Assembly: GCF_025264625.1 (NCBI RefSeq)
Contig: NZ_CP093313.1
Location: 3,224,001-3,288,000, forward strand
Origin: Occallatibacter riparius
Lineage (GTDB): Bacteria; Acidobacteriota; Terriglobia; Terriglobales; Acidobacteriaceae
Direction of reading: 5' to 3'
DNA length: 64,000 nt
Shown piece by piece: positions 37,010 to 45,841 of this stretch. The stretch's first letter is position 1. Every line of letters begins with the position of its first letter. Both the position numbers and the translations under genes were made by a program. A model generated the notes under the pieces. It was given only the letters and a program-made list of their open reading frames with translations. It made no database searches and was not told the origin of the DNA.

Positions 37010-38677
37010 TCATGCTGCAGATGGCTTGATCTCGAACACATAAGCATAGTCGCACGGTGGCCTTTCTGGTAGTTTCACGGTGACTCGATCCGCGTTGCGC
37101 GACCACTTGAGATTGGGCTCCGATCCCAACATCCCAATTCTGGCGATCTCACCTGGGTAGTGGGGTGAATTCGAACCCAGCGACTTGATCGTCAACTCCC
37201 CATTCTCGGGCCATGCCAACGCGACTGCGTAGAGAGTGTCCCTCTTGGTGGTGAATCGGATGTCCGCTGGAACATACTTCGGAAGCGGGCCATATGCTCT
37301 CTCGACATGACCTTTGGTCGGACCCTCGCCATAAATTTTCCAGGGACGCGTGGCGTAAATGGCCTCGCTGTTCACCGCCATCCATTGGCCGAATTTATCC
37401 AGGAAAGCAAGTTCATCGTCATCGAGCCTGCCGTGACCCGGCAAGGGAATATTCAAAAGCAGATTTCCGTTCTTGCTGACGACGTCGACCAAGTAATGGA
37501 CCATGAACTCTGGTGTCCGGTACTTGTGGTTCTCGTAAATCGATCTGCTGTAATGCCAAGCCCCGATACAGATGTCGGACTGCCATGGAACTTGTTCGAT
37601 GTCCCCGGCTTGACTGGCTTCGTGGTCAAGCACGAGGGTACTCATTACAGCTTTCGGGACTTGCTTGATGTTGAATACGGCATCGAGCTTGCCTCCGTTG
37701 CGCCTAAGGTTGGAGTTGTAATAGTAGGCCATGATGGGAGGGGTCAACTCGGGCATGCCCAGCCACACTTTCAGTCCCAGTGGCCCACCGTCATCAAAAT
37801 CCCAATCGCAGTTATCGTCAAAATAGAGTAGATCCGGATTGTATTGATCGATGACGTCCTGGACGCGCAGCATGAATTGCTCGACGAACTCAGGGCAAGG
37901 CTCGTATTTGCCATGCGGAATTCCATTCAACTGCCTGGGGTCCATCCCCTGCCACCATTTGCCTTTTCCGTCTGCTGCTGTAACCACACCATCGTAGGGC
38001 ACGCCCTTGAGTGGTCCTGTTCCATCGCTGTCGTAACGAACCGGCATAAATTCGCGCCAAACGCGGCCGGGCGTCCCATGATAAGTAATTCCGAACCTGA
38101 GACCGTGCGCCCTGGCTACTTTTTCCCACGTTCCGACGATATCTTTTTTGGGGCCGACATTCATGCAGTTCCACGGCTGGTGTCGGGAATTCCAGCAGTC
38201 GAAATTGTCATGGTGGTTGCCCAAGGCAACGAAGTACTTGGCGCCGGTATTTGCGTAGAGGCGGATCAGTTCTTCCGGATTCCAGATTTCGGCCCGCCAG
38301 ATGTTGCAGATGTCCTTATATCCAAACCGAGACGGATGACCGTAGGTCTTGACGTGGTAGTTGTATTGGCTGCTCCCCTGGACATACATGCCGCGGGCAT
38401 ACCAGTCTCCCTGCTCGGGCACGCACTGCGGACTCCAGTGAGCCCAGATGCCGAACTTTGCATCGCGGAACCAATCTGGGCATCGATAGGCTTTGAGAGA
38501 TTCCCAATTGGGCCGGAAGGGACCAGTGATTCGACCACCGGTGAAGTTGGGATCTGTGTAGGTGCCCTCTTGCCCGGATGAGCCGTCCAGGGCGGACGCT
38601 TTGTCAGCAAGGGCAAGCAGAGCCGCGCTGCCCGCCACAAACTCTCGCCGGTTAAATCCGCCAGATCCATTGCTCAC
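37010..38677 (-). CDS. GH29 alpha-L-fucosidase, Tat-exported
   Basis: 555 residues from GTG 38677, chosen because GAGAGGAG lies just upstream; the frame extends 13 codons further to a TTG without a ribosome site. The twin-arginine signal FNRREFVAGSAALLALADKA directs export of the folded enzyme. GH29 landmarks are the N-terminal DWFRDAKFGIWAHWSPQCVP, the substrate-binding YFVALGNHHDNFDCWNS, and the nucleophile region NPDLLYFDDNCDWD (Asp287). The C-terminal beta-sandwich part ends RPPCDYAYVFEIK. It hydrolyses terminal alpha-L-fucose from plant, algal or host-type glycans. The neighbouring GH127 relic indicates a former polysaccharide-use locus. Confidence 0.9.
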   Translation of the reverse strand: MSNGSGGFNRREFVAGSAALLALADKASALDGSSGQEGTYTDPNFTGGRITGPFRPNWESLKAYRCPDWFRDAKFGIWAHWSPQCVPEQGDWYARGMYVQGSSQYNYHVKTYGHPSRFGYKDICNIWRAEIWNPEELIRLYANTGAKYFVALGNHHDNFDCWNSRHQPWNCMNVGPKKDIVGTWEKVARAHGLRFGITYHGTPGRVWREFMPVRYDSDGTGPLKGVPYDGVVTAADGKGKWWQGMDPRQLNGIPHGKYEPCPEFVEQFMLRVQDVIDQYNPDLLYFDDNCDWDFDDGGPLGLKVWLGMPELTPPIMAYYYNSNLRRNGGKLDAVFNIKQVPKAVMSTLVLDHEASQAGDIEQVPWQSDICIGAWHYSRSIYENHKYRTPEFMVHYLVDVVSKNGNLLLNIPLPGHGRLDDDELAFLDKFGQWMAVNSEAIYATRPWKIYGEGPTKGHVERAYGPLPKYVPADIRFTTKRDTLYAVALAWPENGELTIKSLGSNSPHYPGEIARIGMLGSEPNLKWSRNADRVTVKLPERPPCDYAYVFEIKPSAA

Positions 38678-39017
38678 TGAAGAACTCCTCTCGACTAACT
38701 TTAGAGCCTGTAACAAACCCCGTCCATTTGGAGCGGCACTTTTCCGAGGAGTCCGTTATACGGCAAGTTGGCCGTTCTTCATGCCGTCATTATAGAAGCG
38801 GAAAAACTATACCAAAGTGTAGGTTGAGCAGAATCGTCGTCAACTCTAGGCTTGCGATAAAGCTGGTCCAAAGGACGCAATCGACGACCATCTGGCGCCC
38901 AGTTCAGATTCACTCTTGCGCGTTTCATCGGTCACTGACGCACGTCTCTTCCGACCTAAACAGCTACTGCAGTGCAAATTGCCTTCACCTCATGAGCTTT
39001 CCTGTCGGAGGCACACG
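38678..39017. other. intergenic region between divergent units
   Basis: 340 bases separating the minus-strand fucosidase from the plus-strand run that begins at 39018. Both promoters should be here. No operator or repeat recognised. Confidence 0.45.
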
Positions 39018-39323
39018 TTGGGTACACAAGCACTTCTCGTAGAACTTCTCTTATCAGGGTTCTTCGCCGTCGCATGTTTTCGCGCCCGAGCCACCGGATT
39101 TGGGAGTGCCGGTGTCATTCCGCACACGCTATTTGCGATGACCGATCGCCTCGAGAGACTTCGCCGCTCGCGGTGGCAGTGGTTTGCAATGGTCCTGCTC
39201 CTGTTCGTGGTTCGAATGCAACGCAGCACGCCTATGGTCGCGGAACTCACTGTGCTGGCGCAGTTCGTCGTCTTTCTATGCTTGCCCACTAAAAAGACCG
39301 CGGAGGCCGTTCGGAGGCCATGA
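39018..39323 (+). CDS. small membrane protein
   Basis: 101 residues from TTG 39018, supported by a strong GGAGG seven bases upstream; ATG starts further upstream in the same frame lead through unlikely sequence. Two hydrophobic segments (ALLVELLLSGFFAVACF and QWFAMVLLLFVV, plus LTVLAQFVVFLCLP) with a basic loop (MTDRLERLRRSRW) between them suggest two or three membrane helices with a cytosolic loop. The stop overlaps the next start by ATGA, so the two genes are coupled. I know of no function; similar small proteins occur in related bacteria. Confidence 0.7.
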   Translation: MGTQALLVELLLSGFFAVACFRARATGFGSAGVIPHTLFAMTDRLERLRRSRWQWFAMVLLLFVVRMQRSTPMVAELTVLAQFVVFLCLPTKKTAEAVRRP

Positions 39324-39760
39324 TGTCAGTCTCGCCATTCGCGAAATTCGTGAAGCAGGCCCGAAGCAACCTGCGTACGGGAGATCTGTCGCGCGAACCG
39401 GTGAAATTGCTTCGATTGGAGTGGACGCCGGAGAAGGTCGAGTGCGATTGGCTCATGCGACCGGCCGACCCGTGGGATGCGTGTATTCCCGCTCCCAAAG
39501 CCAGGGAGAACCAAACATCACAGGCTCTGAAGGATGCGCTCACTTTGCGGAACATGATTTTCAAGGCTTTCCCCGCAGTCGATATGGCAGAGCTTCGGAT
39601 GTTCCGGCACGATGCAGATCAGCAACTGGAGCTAATGATGACGGGCACCATCGCGCGCAACGACCAGTTCTACGAGCGGGTGTCTTCCATGGCTATGCGA
39701 GCGAAACTCTGCGGCTTTCACTTCACTCTCGCAGAGGGAGCTTTCGAGAGACGCTCCTGA
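39320..39760 (+). CDS. conserved hypothetical protein coupled to the small membrane protein
   Basis: 146 residues beginning MMSVSPFAKFVKQARSNLRT; the ATG at 39320 shares ATGA with the upstream stop. It is soluble with no signal peptide, contains LLRLEWTPEKVECDWLMRPA, DPWDACIPAPKA and a helical C-terminal half (QALKDALTLRNMIFKAFPAV, MAMRAKLCGFHFTL). No catalytic motif is visible and no family is recognised. Coupling with a small membrane protein suggests the two products work together at the membrane. Confidence 0.65.
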   Translation: MMSVSPFAKFVKQARSNLRTGDLSREPVKLLRLEWTPEKVECDWLMRPADPWDACIPAPKARENQTSQALKDALTLRNMIFKAFPAVDMAELRMFRHDADQQLELMMTGTIARNDQFYERVSSMAMRAKLCGFHFTLAEGAFERRS

Positions 39761-39812
39761 CTCGCAGACCGGGCCCGACAAAGAATCAACAAAACACTGA
39801 TTGGAGGACGGA

Positions 39813-40202
39813 ATGGCGGCAACAACTTCACAAGGAAAATCATTTGCGTTGTTTATCGTGGGCCTGACGGTTGGCGCGGCAGGACTCGCGTATGTAGCTT
39901 CCGGTACGGGGAAGCTGGCTCTGGTGGTTGGTCTCGCAGCATTGGCTGCGTCATTCGCTTACTTCTTGAAAATCAAGCCCGCCGAAGGCAAGGTCGCCGA
40001 GGCTTCGCAACCAGCTTTCCTGAAGCTGCTCGGATTGGGCGCGGCAATCGCCGGCTGGCTGGTTGTGTTGTTCGGCCTGCATCTGGCTCCCAGCGTCGGC
40101 GGCCGGATGGCCACCACCTTGATCGGCCTGCTGATCTCGCTTGTAGGCGTGATCGGGATTCTGCCGGCCGCCGCGAACAAGAATGCGATCTGGAAGTCGT
40201 AG
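39813..40202 (+). CDS. small four-helix membrane protein upstream of amt
   Basis: 129 residues from ATG 39813 with GGAGG five bases upstream. Four hydrophobic helices (FALFIVGLTVGAAGLAYVAS, LALVVGLAALAASFAYFL, LLGLGAAIAGWLVVLFGLHL, TTLIGLLISLVGVIGILPAA) nearly fill the chain; short charged loops include KIKPAEGKVAEA. It ends 46 bases before the ammonium transporter and is probably co-transcribed. No family recognised; a role accessory to the transporter is inferred only from the operon. Confidence 0.75.
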   Translation: MAATTSQGKSFALFIVGLTVGAAGLAYVASGTGKLALVVGLAALAASFAYFLKIKPAEGKVAEASQPAFLKLLGLGAAIAGWLVVLFGLHLAPSVGGRMATTLIGLLISLVGVIGILPAAANKNAIWKS

Positions 40203-40248
40203 AGCGCTGACGTTCCGAACCAACTCACACCTTGACGGAGATTGATTG

Positions 40249-41907
40249 ATGAGAATTGTTCGCATTGCATCGTGTGTCTGCGCTCTGGCCTTTGTTCTGG
40301 CATCAGGCGCGGGTGTTGTGGCTCGGGCGGACGCCGCACCGTCGGCATCTGCGGCCGAGCTGAAGGATGCCGTTGGGAAGGCTCCGGTGGCTGCAACCCA
40401 GGCAAACGGCGATCCCGGCGGTATGATCACCGGAAACGCCAATGACGTTCCGGTTGCCGACAGCAAGGCAGGGCTGACACTGGGCGATCTTGCCAGCCAG
40501 ATCGGTCAGAACAAGATTGGTATCAACTTCACCTGGACTCTGATCTGCGGCTTCCTTGTCATGTTCATGCAGGCCGGGTTCGCGATGGTGGAAGCGGGTC
40601 TTTGCCGCGTCAAAAACTCCAACCATACGTACATGATGAACTTCTTCGTGTACGGGTGCGGCCTGCTTGCCTACTGGCTGATAGGGTTCGCGATCCAGAT
40701 GGGCGGTTCCGCCGGAAACGGAAATCTGGGTGGGCTGCAGCCGCTGAACAGCGAGCATACCCTGGCGCTCTTCGGCACGACATGGGGCATCTTCGGACAG
40801 ACGGGTATGTTCCTCTCCGGTCGCGCTTACGACGTAGGCGTGATGGTGATCTTCCTGTTCCAGATGGTGTTCATGGATACGGCTCTCACCATCGTTACAG
40901 GCGCGTGCGCGGAGCGGTGGAAGTTCCTCACCTTCGCTGTTTCGTCCGTACTGATGGGCGCATTCACTTATCCGCTGTTTGCAAATTGGGCATGGGGCGG
41001 CGGCTGGCTTGCTCAGCTGGGCACAAACTTGGGGCTCGGCAAGGGCTACAGCGACTTCGCCGGCTCGGGCGTTGTCCACGCAGTAGGCGGTGTGACTGCA
41101 CTGGCAGTGGCTTTGATCGTTGGCCCTCGAATCGGCAAATTCAACCGCGACGGGTCGAGCAACGTGATTCTTGGCCACGACATCTCCGCGGTTCTGATCG
41201 GGTGCTTCATCCTGGCGTTCGGCTGGTTCGGCTTCAATCCTGGCAGCACGTTGGGAGCCTCTGGCGCAGGATGCCTTCGGATCGGTTCGGTCGCAGTAAA
41301 CACAATGCTGGCCGGTTGCACCGGAACCTTCGGAGCCATCCTCTACATGTGGATTCTGAAGGGTAAGCCCGATGCTTCAATGAGCGGCAACGGCCTGCTC
41401 GCAGGGTTAGTCGCGATTACTGCGCCAAGCGGCTTCGTCAATCCGATCTGCAGCGGCATCATCGGACTGATTGCCGGTGTTCTGGTCTGCATCAGTGTTG
41501 CGTTTGTCGAAAACAAGCTGAAGGTCGATGATCCTGTCGGCGCGATTTCGGTGCACGGTGCCGGCGGCATCTGGGGCGTCATCTCGGTCGGCTTATTCGC
41601 AGACGGCACCAGTAACTATGGTGGCGCATGGAATGGCGTCAGCGGCTCGGTGACCGGTTTGTTCTACGGCGATGCAAGCCAGCTCGTCGCGCAGTTGGTC
41701 GGTGTTGCGACGCTGGTCGGGTTCGTATTCAGCTTCAGCTATGCACTGAACTGGGTGCTGGATGCTCTGATGGGTCAGCGCGTATCTGCCGAAAGTGAAC
41801 TTGCCGGACTCGACCTCCCAGAGATGGGGCAGCTCGGATATCCGGAGTTCGTCTTCGTCCCTGAGCCCGAGTACCTGTCCGCCACTCCCAAGATGGCCGT
41901 GGCCTAG
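40249..41907 (+). CDS. amt: ammonium transporter (Amt family)
   Basis: 552 residues from ATG 40249 after ACGGAG. A cleavable signal peptide (RIASCVCALAFVLASGAG, cleavage near ARADA) and a linker of about 50 residues precede eleven membrane helices. Hallmarks: FTWTLICGFLVMFMQAGFAM and EAGLCRVKNSNHTYMMNFFV of helices 1-2, the pore histidines His277 (VVHAVGGVTAL) and His436 (ISVHGAGGIWGV), and the cytosolic tail GLDLPEMGQLGYPEF typical of Amt proteins regulated by PII. It conducts ammonium across the inner membrane. No glnK is adjacent. It is followed by a hairpin at 41933-41961 and then a TPR gene. Confidence 0.95.
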   Translation: MRIVRIASCVCALAFVLASGAGVVARADAAPSASAAELKDAVGKAPVAATQANGDPGGMITGNANDVPVADSKAGLTLGDLASQIGQNKIGINFTWTLICGFLVMFMQAGFAMVEAGLCRVKNSNHTYMMNFFVYGCGLLAYWLIGFAIQMGGSAGNGNLGGLQPLNSEHTLALFGTTWGIFGQTGMFLSGRAYDVGVMVIFLFQMVFMDTALTIVTGACAERWKFLTFAVSSVLMGAFTYPLFANWAWGGGWLAQLGTNLGLGKGYSDFAGSGVVHAVGGVTALAVALIVGPRIGKFNRDGSSNVILGHDISAVLIGCFILAFGWFGFNPGSTLGASGAGCLRIGSVAVNTMLAGCTGTFGAILYMWILKGKPDASMSGNGLLAGLVAITAPSGFVNPICSGIIGLIAGVLVCISVAFVENKLKVDDPVGAISVHGAGGIWGVISVGLFADGTSNYGGAWNGVSGSVTGLFYGDASQLVAQLVGVATLVGFVFSFSYALNWVLDALMGQRVSAESELAGLDLPEMGQLGYPEFVFVPEPEYLSATPKMAVA

Positions 41908-41932
41908 GGGTTTTATTGCAGCACTCTCAAGC

Positions 41933-41966
41933 GCAGCAGGGTTACTGCCATACCCTGCTGCACCTT
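41933..41966 (+). terminator. probable terminator after amt
   Basis: GCAGCAGGGT (41933-41942) pairs perfectly with ACCCTGCTGC (41952-41961) and is followed by ACCTTTT. The T-run is short, so partial read-through into the TPR gene is likely. Confidence 0.65.
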
Positions 41967-41990
41967 TTCCCTTGATCAAGGAAAGCAAAT

Positions 41991-42575
41991 ATGAATATGA
42001 CGAGCGAATCAACTCTGTCTCTCTCTTCGCATCAGGAGTTATCCCCGCTGGCGGGAGACGCGTCGACATCGGTTCTTACGCGTTTTGTTCCAACCGCGAC
42101 TTCAAAGCAGCTTTTTCGCATGTTCCGGGATCCTCGCGTCCTTGAAAAAGAAGAACGCGCGGATCTTGTTCGCGAACTGCGCAGCGCGGTTGAACTCGCT
42201 CCCGCTGTCGCGGAAGTGCGTGTCCTTTTTGGCATGGCTCTCTGCGTCGATCTTCAGGCTCAGGAGGCCCTCGAGCAACTCAGAATCGCGGTTGAACAGG
42301 CGCCGGACTGCTTCATCGCCCGCCTGAAATACGGTGAATTGCTGATGCGGCTCAGAATCTGCGGAAAAGCAGCAGAAGAGACGCACCAGGCCGCAAAGCT
42401 CGCTGGCAGCGCGGCGCAGTCTGAGATGGCTCGTCGCCAGGCGACTACCATCCGAACCATGATGCGCGAGGGCGTTGAGCGCGGCGGCTTCAAAGGTCTA
42501 TTCCCGAGTTGGATGACACCCAAGCGTCGAGTCCGCCGATCGGAATCAGTTACAGCACTTGCGAACTCCAGGTAG
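41991..42575 (+). CDS. TPR-repeat protein
   Basis: 194 residues, ATG 41991 behind AAGGAAAG. After a Ser/Thr-rich, probably disordered N-terminus of about 35 residues, residues 45-150 form two to three tetratricopeptide helices (RELRSAVELAPAVAEVRVLF, QEALEQLRIAVEQAPDCFIA, KYGELLMRLRICGKAAEETH). The C-terminus is basic (PKRRVRRS). TPRs scaffold protein complexes; here the partner could be the Kef-type antiporter encoded seven bases downstream or the pseudokinase beyond it. Cytosolic. Confidence 0.75.
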   Translation: MNMTSESTLSLSSHQELSPLAGDASTSVLTRFVPTATSKQLFRMFRDPRVLEKEERADLVRELRSAVELAPAVAEVRVLFGMALCVDLQAQEALEQLRIAVEQAPDCFIARLKYGELLMRLRICGKAAEETHQAAKLAGSAAQSEMARRQATTIRTMMREGVERGGFKGLFPSWMTPKRRVRRSESVTALANSR

Positions 42576-42581
42576 GAGAGA

Positions 42582-43931
42582 ATGCCCGCAGATCTGCAAC
42601 TGGCGCTATTGATCGCCATTCTTCTTCCGGCCAGCAAAATCATCGCGTCGCTCTGCACACGACTCGGAATCCCTCCGATTATCGGGGAATTGATGGTGGG
42701 TGTGGCGGCCGGACCCGCCTGCCTGAACATGTTGCACATGCGGTTATTCAGCGGGACTCCCGCAACCGACGCATTCCTGCTGCTGGCGCAGATTGGCGGC
42801 TTCGTCCTGATGTTTATCGCAGGATTGGAAACCGACATAGAGCGCATGCGCGAAGCCGGCCCAACCGCATTTCTGGTGGCCCTGCTCGGGGTCGTTTGGC
42901 CGTTCTTTCTCGGAGCCGGAACGGCACATCTCTTCGGCATGAGCTGGAACAACGCCTGGTTCCTGGGAGGCGCCCTGACGGCAACCAGCGTCTCAATCTC
43001 TGCCCGCACCTTGATGGATGCCGGTAAGATGACCTCGCCCGAAGCCTCGGTCATACTTGGCGCAGCAGTCATAGATGATGTGATGGGTCTGTTCGTCCTG
43101 GCTTTTTTGGCGGCAGCATGTAACGCCAAAAGCTCCGCTGCATTTGGACTTGCGCCACAGGTTAGTTCATGGATTCAGACGACGTTCCCAGTCGCCGGAG
43201 CTCACCCGCTCGTGGTCGAGATCGCCCTGATCCTCCTCAGTGTCACGTCGTTTTTTGTGGTCGGCTACGGCGCAGCCAAAAAGGTCATCGATCCCCTCAT
43301 CAGACTATTTCGCAAGATCGACGCCACCGAGGCTGTGACAAGCTGCGTCCTCGCGTTGATGCTTCTGTACGCAGTCAGCGCGGAGTGGCTGGGCAGCATA
43401 GCTGGGATCACCGGGGCTTATCTGCTGGGTTATGTGTGCGCCGAGGCAAAGCTAAAGACGCTTGTCGAGCGCACATTCTCTGCCATCGGCCACGGTCTCC
43501 TCGTGCCCCTGTTCTTCATATCGATCGGGTTATCCAGCAACTTCAGAGCGCTTGGAGGACACTGGCTATTATTCGGGTCTGTATTTGTGGTGGCGGTGAT
43601 CACCAAGGTCGTCGGCTGTGGCACAGCGGCGCTGAGCATGGGAATGGGCTCGGTGCAGAGCCTTCGGGTCGGCTGCGGAATGATATCCAGGGGTGAAGTG
43701 GGACTGATTGTCACGGCAATGGCCGCAGGCACCGGCATCTTCAATGAGTCGGAGGTGGCCGTGATGGTTGGGGTAGTGCTGCTCACCACCCTTGTCACGC
43801 CGCTCATTATGCGAGGCGCCTTCGCCATCCATTGCCCAGAGGATCTCGACGATTCACACCTCGTAACTGCACTCGATGGGCGGCTCATCTCATCCGAGTT
43901 GTCCATGGCTGAGGTCGAGTCCCAAAGATGA
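42582..43931 (+). CDS. Kef-type (CPA2) cation:proton antiporter
   Basis: 449 residues. About twelve membrane helices start with LQLALLIAILLPASKIIASL and LGIPPIIGELMVGVAAGPAC. The CPA2 markers are the GLETD motif in FIAGLETDIERMRE and the paired acidic residues of the ion site in GAAVIDDVMGLFVLAF. A late GEVGLIVTAMAAGTGIF helix matches KefB/NapA-type carriers. There is no RCK/TrkA-N domain at the C-terminus, so gating must come from another protein. The start ATG 42582 has GGAGAG that overlaps the end of the TPR gene, showing tight coupling. Likely K+ or Na+ exchange for protons in the inner membrane. Confidence 0.88.
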   Translation: MPADLQLALLIAILLPASKIIASLCTRLGIPPIIGELMVGVAAGPACLNMLHMRLFSGTPATDAFLLLAQIGGFVLMFIAGLETDIERMREAGPTAFLVALLGVVWPFFLGAGTAHLFGMSWNNAWFLGGALTATSVSISARTLMDAGKMTSPEASVILGAAVIDDVMGLFVLAFLAAACNAKSSAAFGLAPQVSSWIQTTFPVAGAHPLVVEIALILLSVTSFFVVGYGAAKKVIDPLIRLFRKIDATEAVTSCVLALMLLYAVSAEWLGSIAGITGAYLLGYVCAEAKLKTLVERTFSAIGHGLLVPLFFISIGLSSNFRALGGHWLLFGSVFVVAVITKVVGCGTAALSMGMGSVQSLRVGCGMISRGEVGLIVTAMAAGTGIFNESEVAVMVGVVLLTTLVTPLIMRGAFAIHCPEDLDDSHLVTALDGRLISSELSMAEVESQR

Positions 43932-43995
43932 CCCAGGGATAGTTGGGAATCGCGGGCCGTTAATAGGACGAAGATTGTGGTCATCTGGGGTGTCT

Positions 43996-44973
43996 ATGGT
44001 TGGAGCAACAAGCGTACTGGAAGCCGGCGATCAAATCGATTCCTATCGAATCGATGAGGTGCTGTCTCGAACCAGATCTTCAAGCGTGTTTCGCGCAACC
44101 GATCTGCGCGACGGACGAATTGTCGCATTAAAGCTTCCCGACCCCGAAATGGAAACCGATCCGTTTCTCCTCGAACGCTTTCGACGCGCGGCGGAAATCG
44201 GAGAGAAACTAGGGCACCATGGGGTGATGCGCGTTTTCAGCGAGGTGGAGCGCACGCGCGTTTACATGGTGATGGAATGGTGCGAGGGAAAGACCCTGCG
44301 GCAACGGATGGACGCAGGCAGAATTCCTCCTGATCGTGCAATGCGCATCGCCATCTCAGTGTTGGAAGGATTGCAGTATCTCCACGACAACGGAGTCGTG
44401 CACAGGGCACTCACCCCTGAGTGCATCATGGTGGCCGATAACGATGTGATCAAACTCATCGATTTCGGCCGAGCCTCAGACGCGTTATCCCGGCGGCTGA
44501 CCTATACCAATCTCGCGGACGAGTTGGGCAGCGTCGACTACGTGTCTCCGGAACAGGTCGCCGGGCGCAGGTGCGACGGCCGAGCAGACATTTTTTCGAT
44601 GGGTGTGATTCTGTACGAGATGCTTACCGGCAAGCTCCCATTCGAGGGCTCCTCGCCCGCGGAATTGATGAAATCACGCCTCACCGATCCCCCTATTCCG
44701 CCGAGCGTAGCCATGCCATCCATTTCACCGCACCTTCAGGAAGTTCTATACCGGGCCTTGGAGAAAGAACCGCGGAATCGATACGCACGTGCGCATGATT
44801 TTACCTACGATTTACTGCACCTCGACCAGGTCGGAATTGAGAAACGTGTTGAGCTAAGCAAATGGAACACGAAGGGCGCTCACAGGCTGCGCAAAGTCCT
44901 TCTTCTCGTTATCCTGTTGCTTCTGCCCGTGGCGATTTTGGGCCTCATGGTGCTGATGTCGCTCGCCAGGTGA
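43996..44973 (+). CDS. membrane-anchored serine/threonine pseudokinase
   Basis: 325 residues from ATG 43996; the open frame starts upstream, but that part overlaps the antiporter stop and is not protein-like. The kinase fold is complete: Lys46 in IVALKLP, a Glu helix, DFG-type LIDFGRASD (Asp156), APE-like DYVSPEQVAGRRCDGRADIF and the C-lobe GVILYEMLTGKLPFEG. The catalytic loop reads VHRALTPECIM (136-138 His-Arg-Ala), so the essential HRD aspartate, the lysine and the asparagine are all replaced, and the glycine-rich loop is lost (VLSRTRSSSVFRA). It should bind but not transfer phosphate. A C-terminal helix (VLLLVILLLLPVAILGLMVL) anchors it. Probably a scaffold or nucleotide sensor for the antiporter/Amt run. 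Confidence 0.85.
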   Translation: MVGATSVLEAGDQIDSYRIDEVLSRTRSSSVFRATDLRDGRIVALKLPDPEMETDPFLLERFRRAAEIGEKLGHHGVMRVFSEVERTRVYMVMEWCEGKTLRQRMDAGRIPPDRAMRIAISVLEGLQYLHDNGVVHRALTPECIMVADNDVIKLIDFGRASDALSRRLTYTNLADELGSVDYVSPEQVAGRRCDGRADIFSMGVILYEMLTGKLPFEGSSPAELMKSRLTDPPIPPSVAMPSISPHLQEVLYRALEKEPRNRYARAHDFTYDLLHLDQVGIEKRVELSKWNTKGAHRLRKVLLLVILLLLPVAILGLMVLMSLAR

Positions 44974-45251
44974 ACGTCGAAACAACCACCGCCTTCACAG
45001 ACAGGTGTGCCTGGATCGAGCGGGGTTCTCGATAGAGGACCTCGGCGTCGACTCTCTTCGTTATGCGTCTCTAGCTTGCTGCGATGACGGATTAAGAACT
45101 GAGCAATGGCTCGAATTGCCGAGGACGCTGGGTCTTTACAGTTGAGCTTCGAAGACCCGTGGACGATCGCAATGCGCTCACCGATGGGATGATCTGATGA
45201 TCAGGCCACCTTGACGCATAGTTGCCTATGCGCCTATTCCGCGGATCTTTG
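44974..45251. other. intergenic region, nothing recognised
   Basis: 278 bases between the pseudokinase and the end of the recombinase remnant. No gene, terminator or repeat was recognised. Confidence 0.4.
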
Positions 45252-45841
45252 CTATGGTTCGATACCTATGTGTCGTTCACAGCCCCGCGGACTCCGCTGC
45301 TTGCGCCCCAGATATCATTCAGTCGTCTGAAAGGAAGCATGTCCGCGTAAGAATCGGATGTGCTCCAGTTCTCCGCCGCACGGGTGGTAGAGTGTGGCGC
45401 AAGAGCGCCTCAGATCGTGAGGCGCCACCTGAGCGAGACCCACTGTCTTCGCATACTGCTTTACGACGTGCCACACAACTCGTTTCGAAGCCATATCACC
45501 CCAGGTTTGTCCTGCCGGCAGACGCATCGAAACAATCGTCCAGTCGAAACCCCTGCCGCTGAGATCCATAGACCTATGGTCGTCTTGACCCACTCCGGCG
45601 CAGGAACCGCCCGAATATGGCCGCCTTTGCCGATGAGATCAACAACCGCCCAATGCTCCTCGCGCAGCTGCAAATTCGTGAACTCCGGATCAGTCAGTTC
45701 GGGGCGCTGCAGTCCGCAGCCAAGCAACACGGCGAGTATGGCGCGATCGCGCTTTCCTTTGAGAGTGTCAGCCGGTGGTGACCGCAAGAACCGACGAGTT
45801 TCCTCGGCGCTTTGGCTTCGCGGGGCTTTTGTGGATATTTA
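45252..45841 (-). pseudogene. tyrosine recombinase/integrase, C-terminal two thirds, decayed
   Basis: Minus-strand segments rebuild the catalytic domain: SAEETRRFLRSPP, KGKRDRAILAVLLGCGLQRP, VVDLIGKGGHIRAVPAPEWV, then after a frameshift near 45480 VVWHVVKQYAKTVGLAQVAP, the catalytic His-x-x-Arg in PHDLRRSCATLY and FLRGHASFQTTE. The codon after TTE is TGA where the family has Arg, directly before the tyrosine-containing YLGRKQR that carries the nucleophile; a further frameshift spoils the end. The first catalytic Arg region also reads QRPEL instead of the usual RxxEL. The N-terminal DNA-binding domain is absent. This is a dead integrase marking a former mobile island. Confidence 0.85.

Noticed and set aside
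42744..43984. Minus-strand frames opposite the Kef-type antiporter
   Set aside because: No motif; the plus strand encodes a complete CPA2 carrier with GLETD and IDD motifs.
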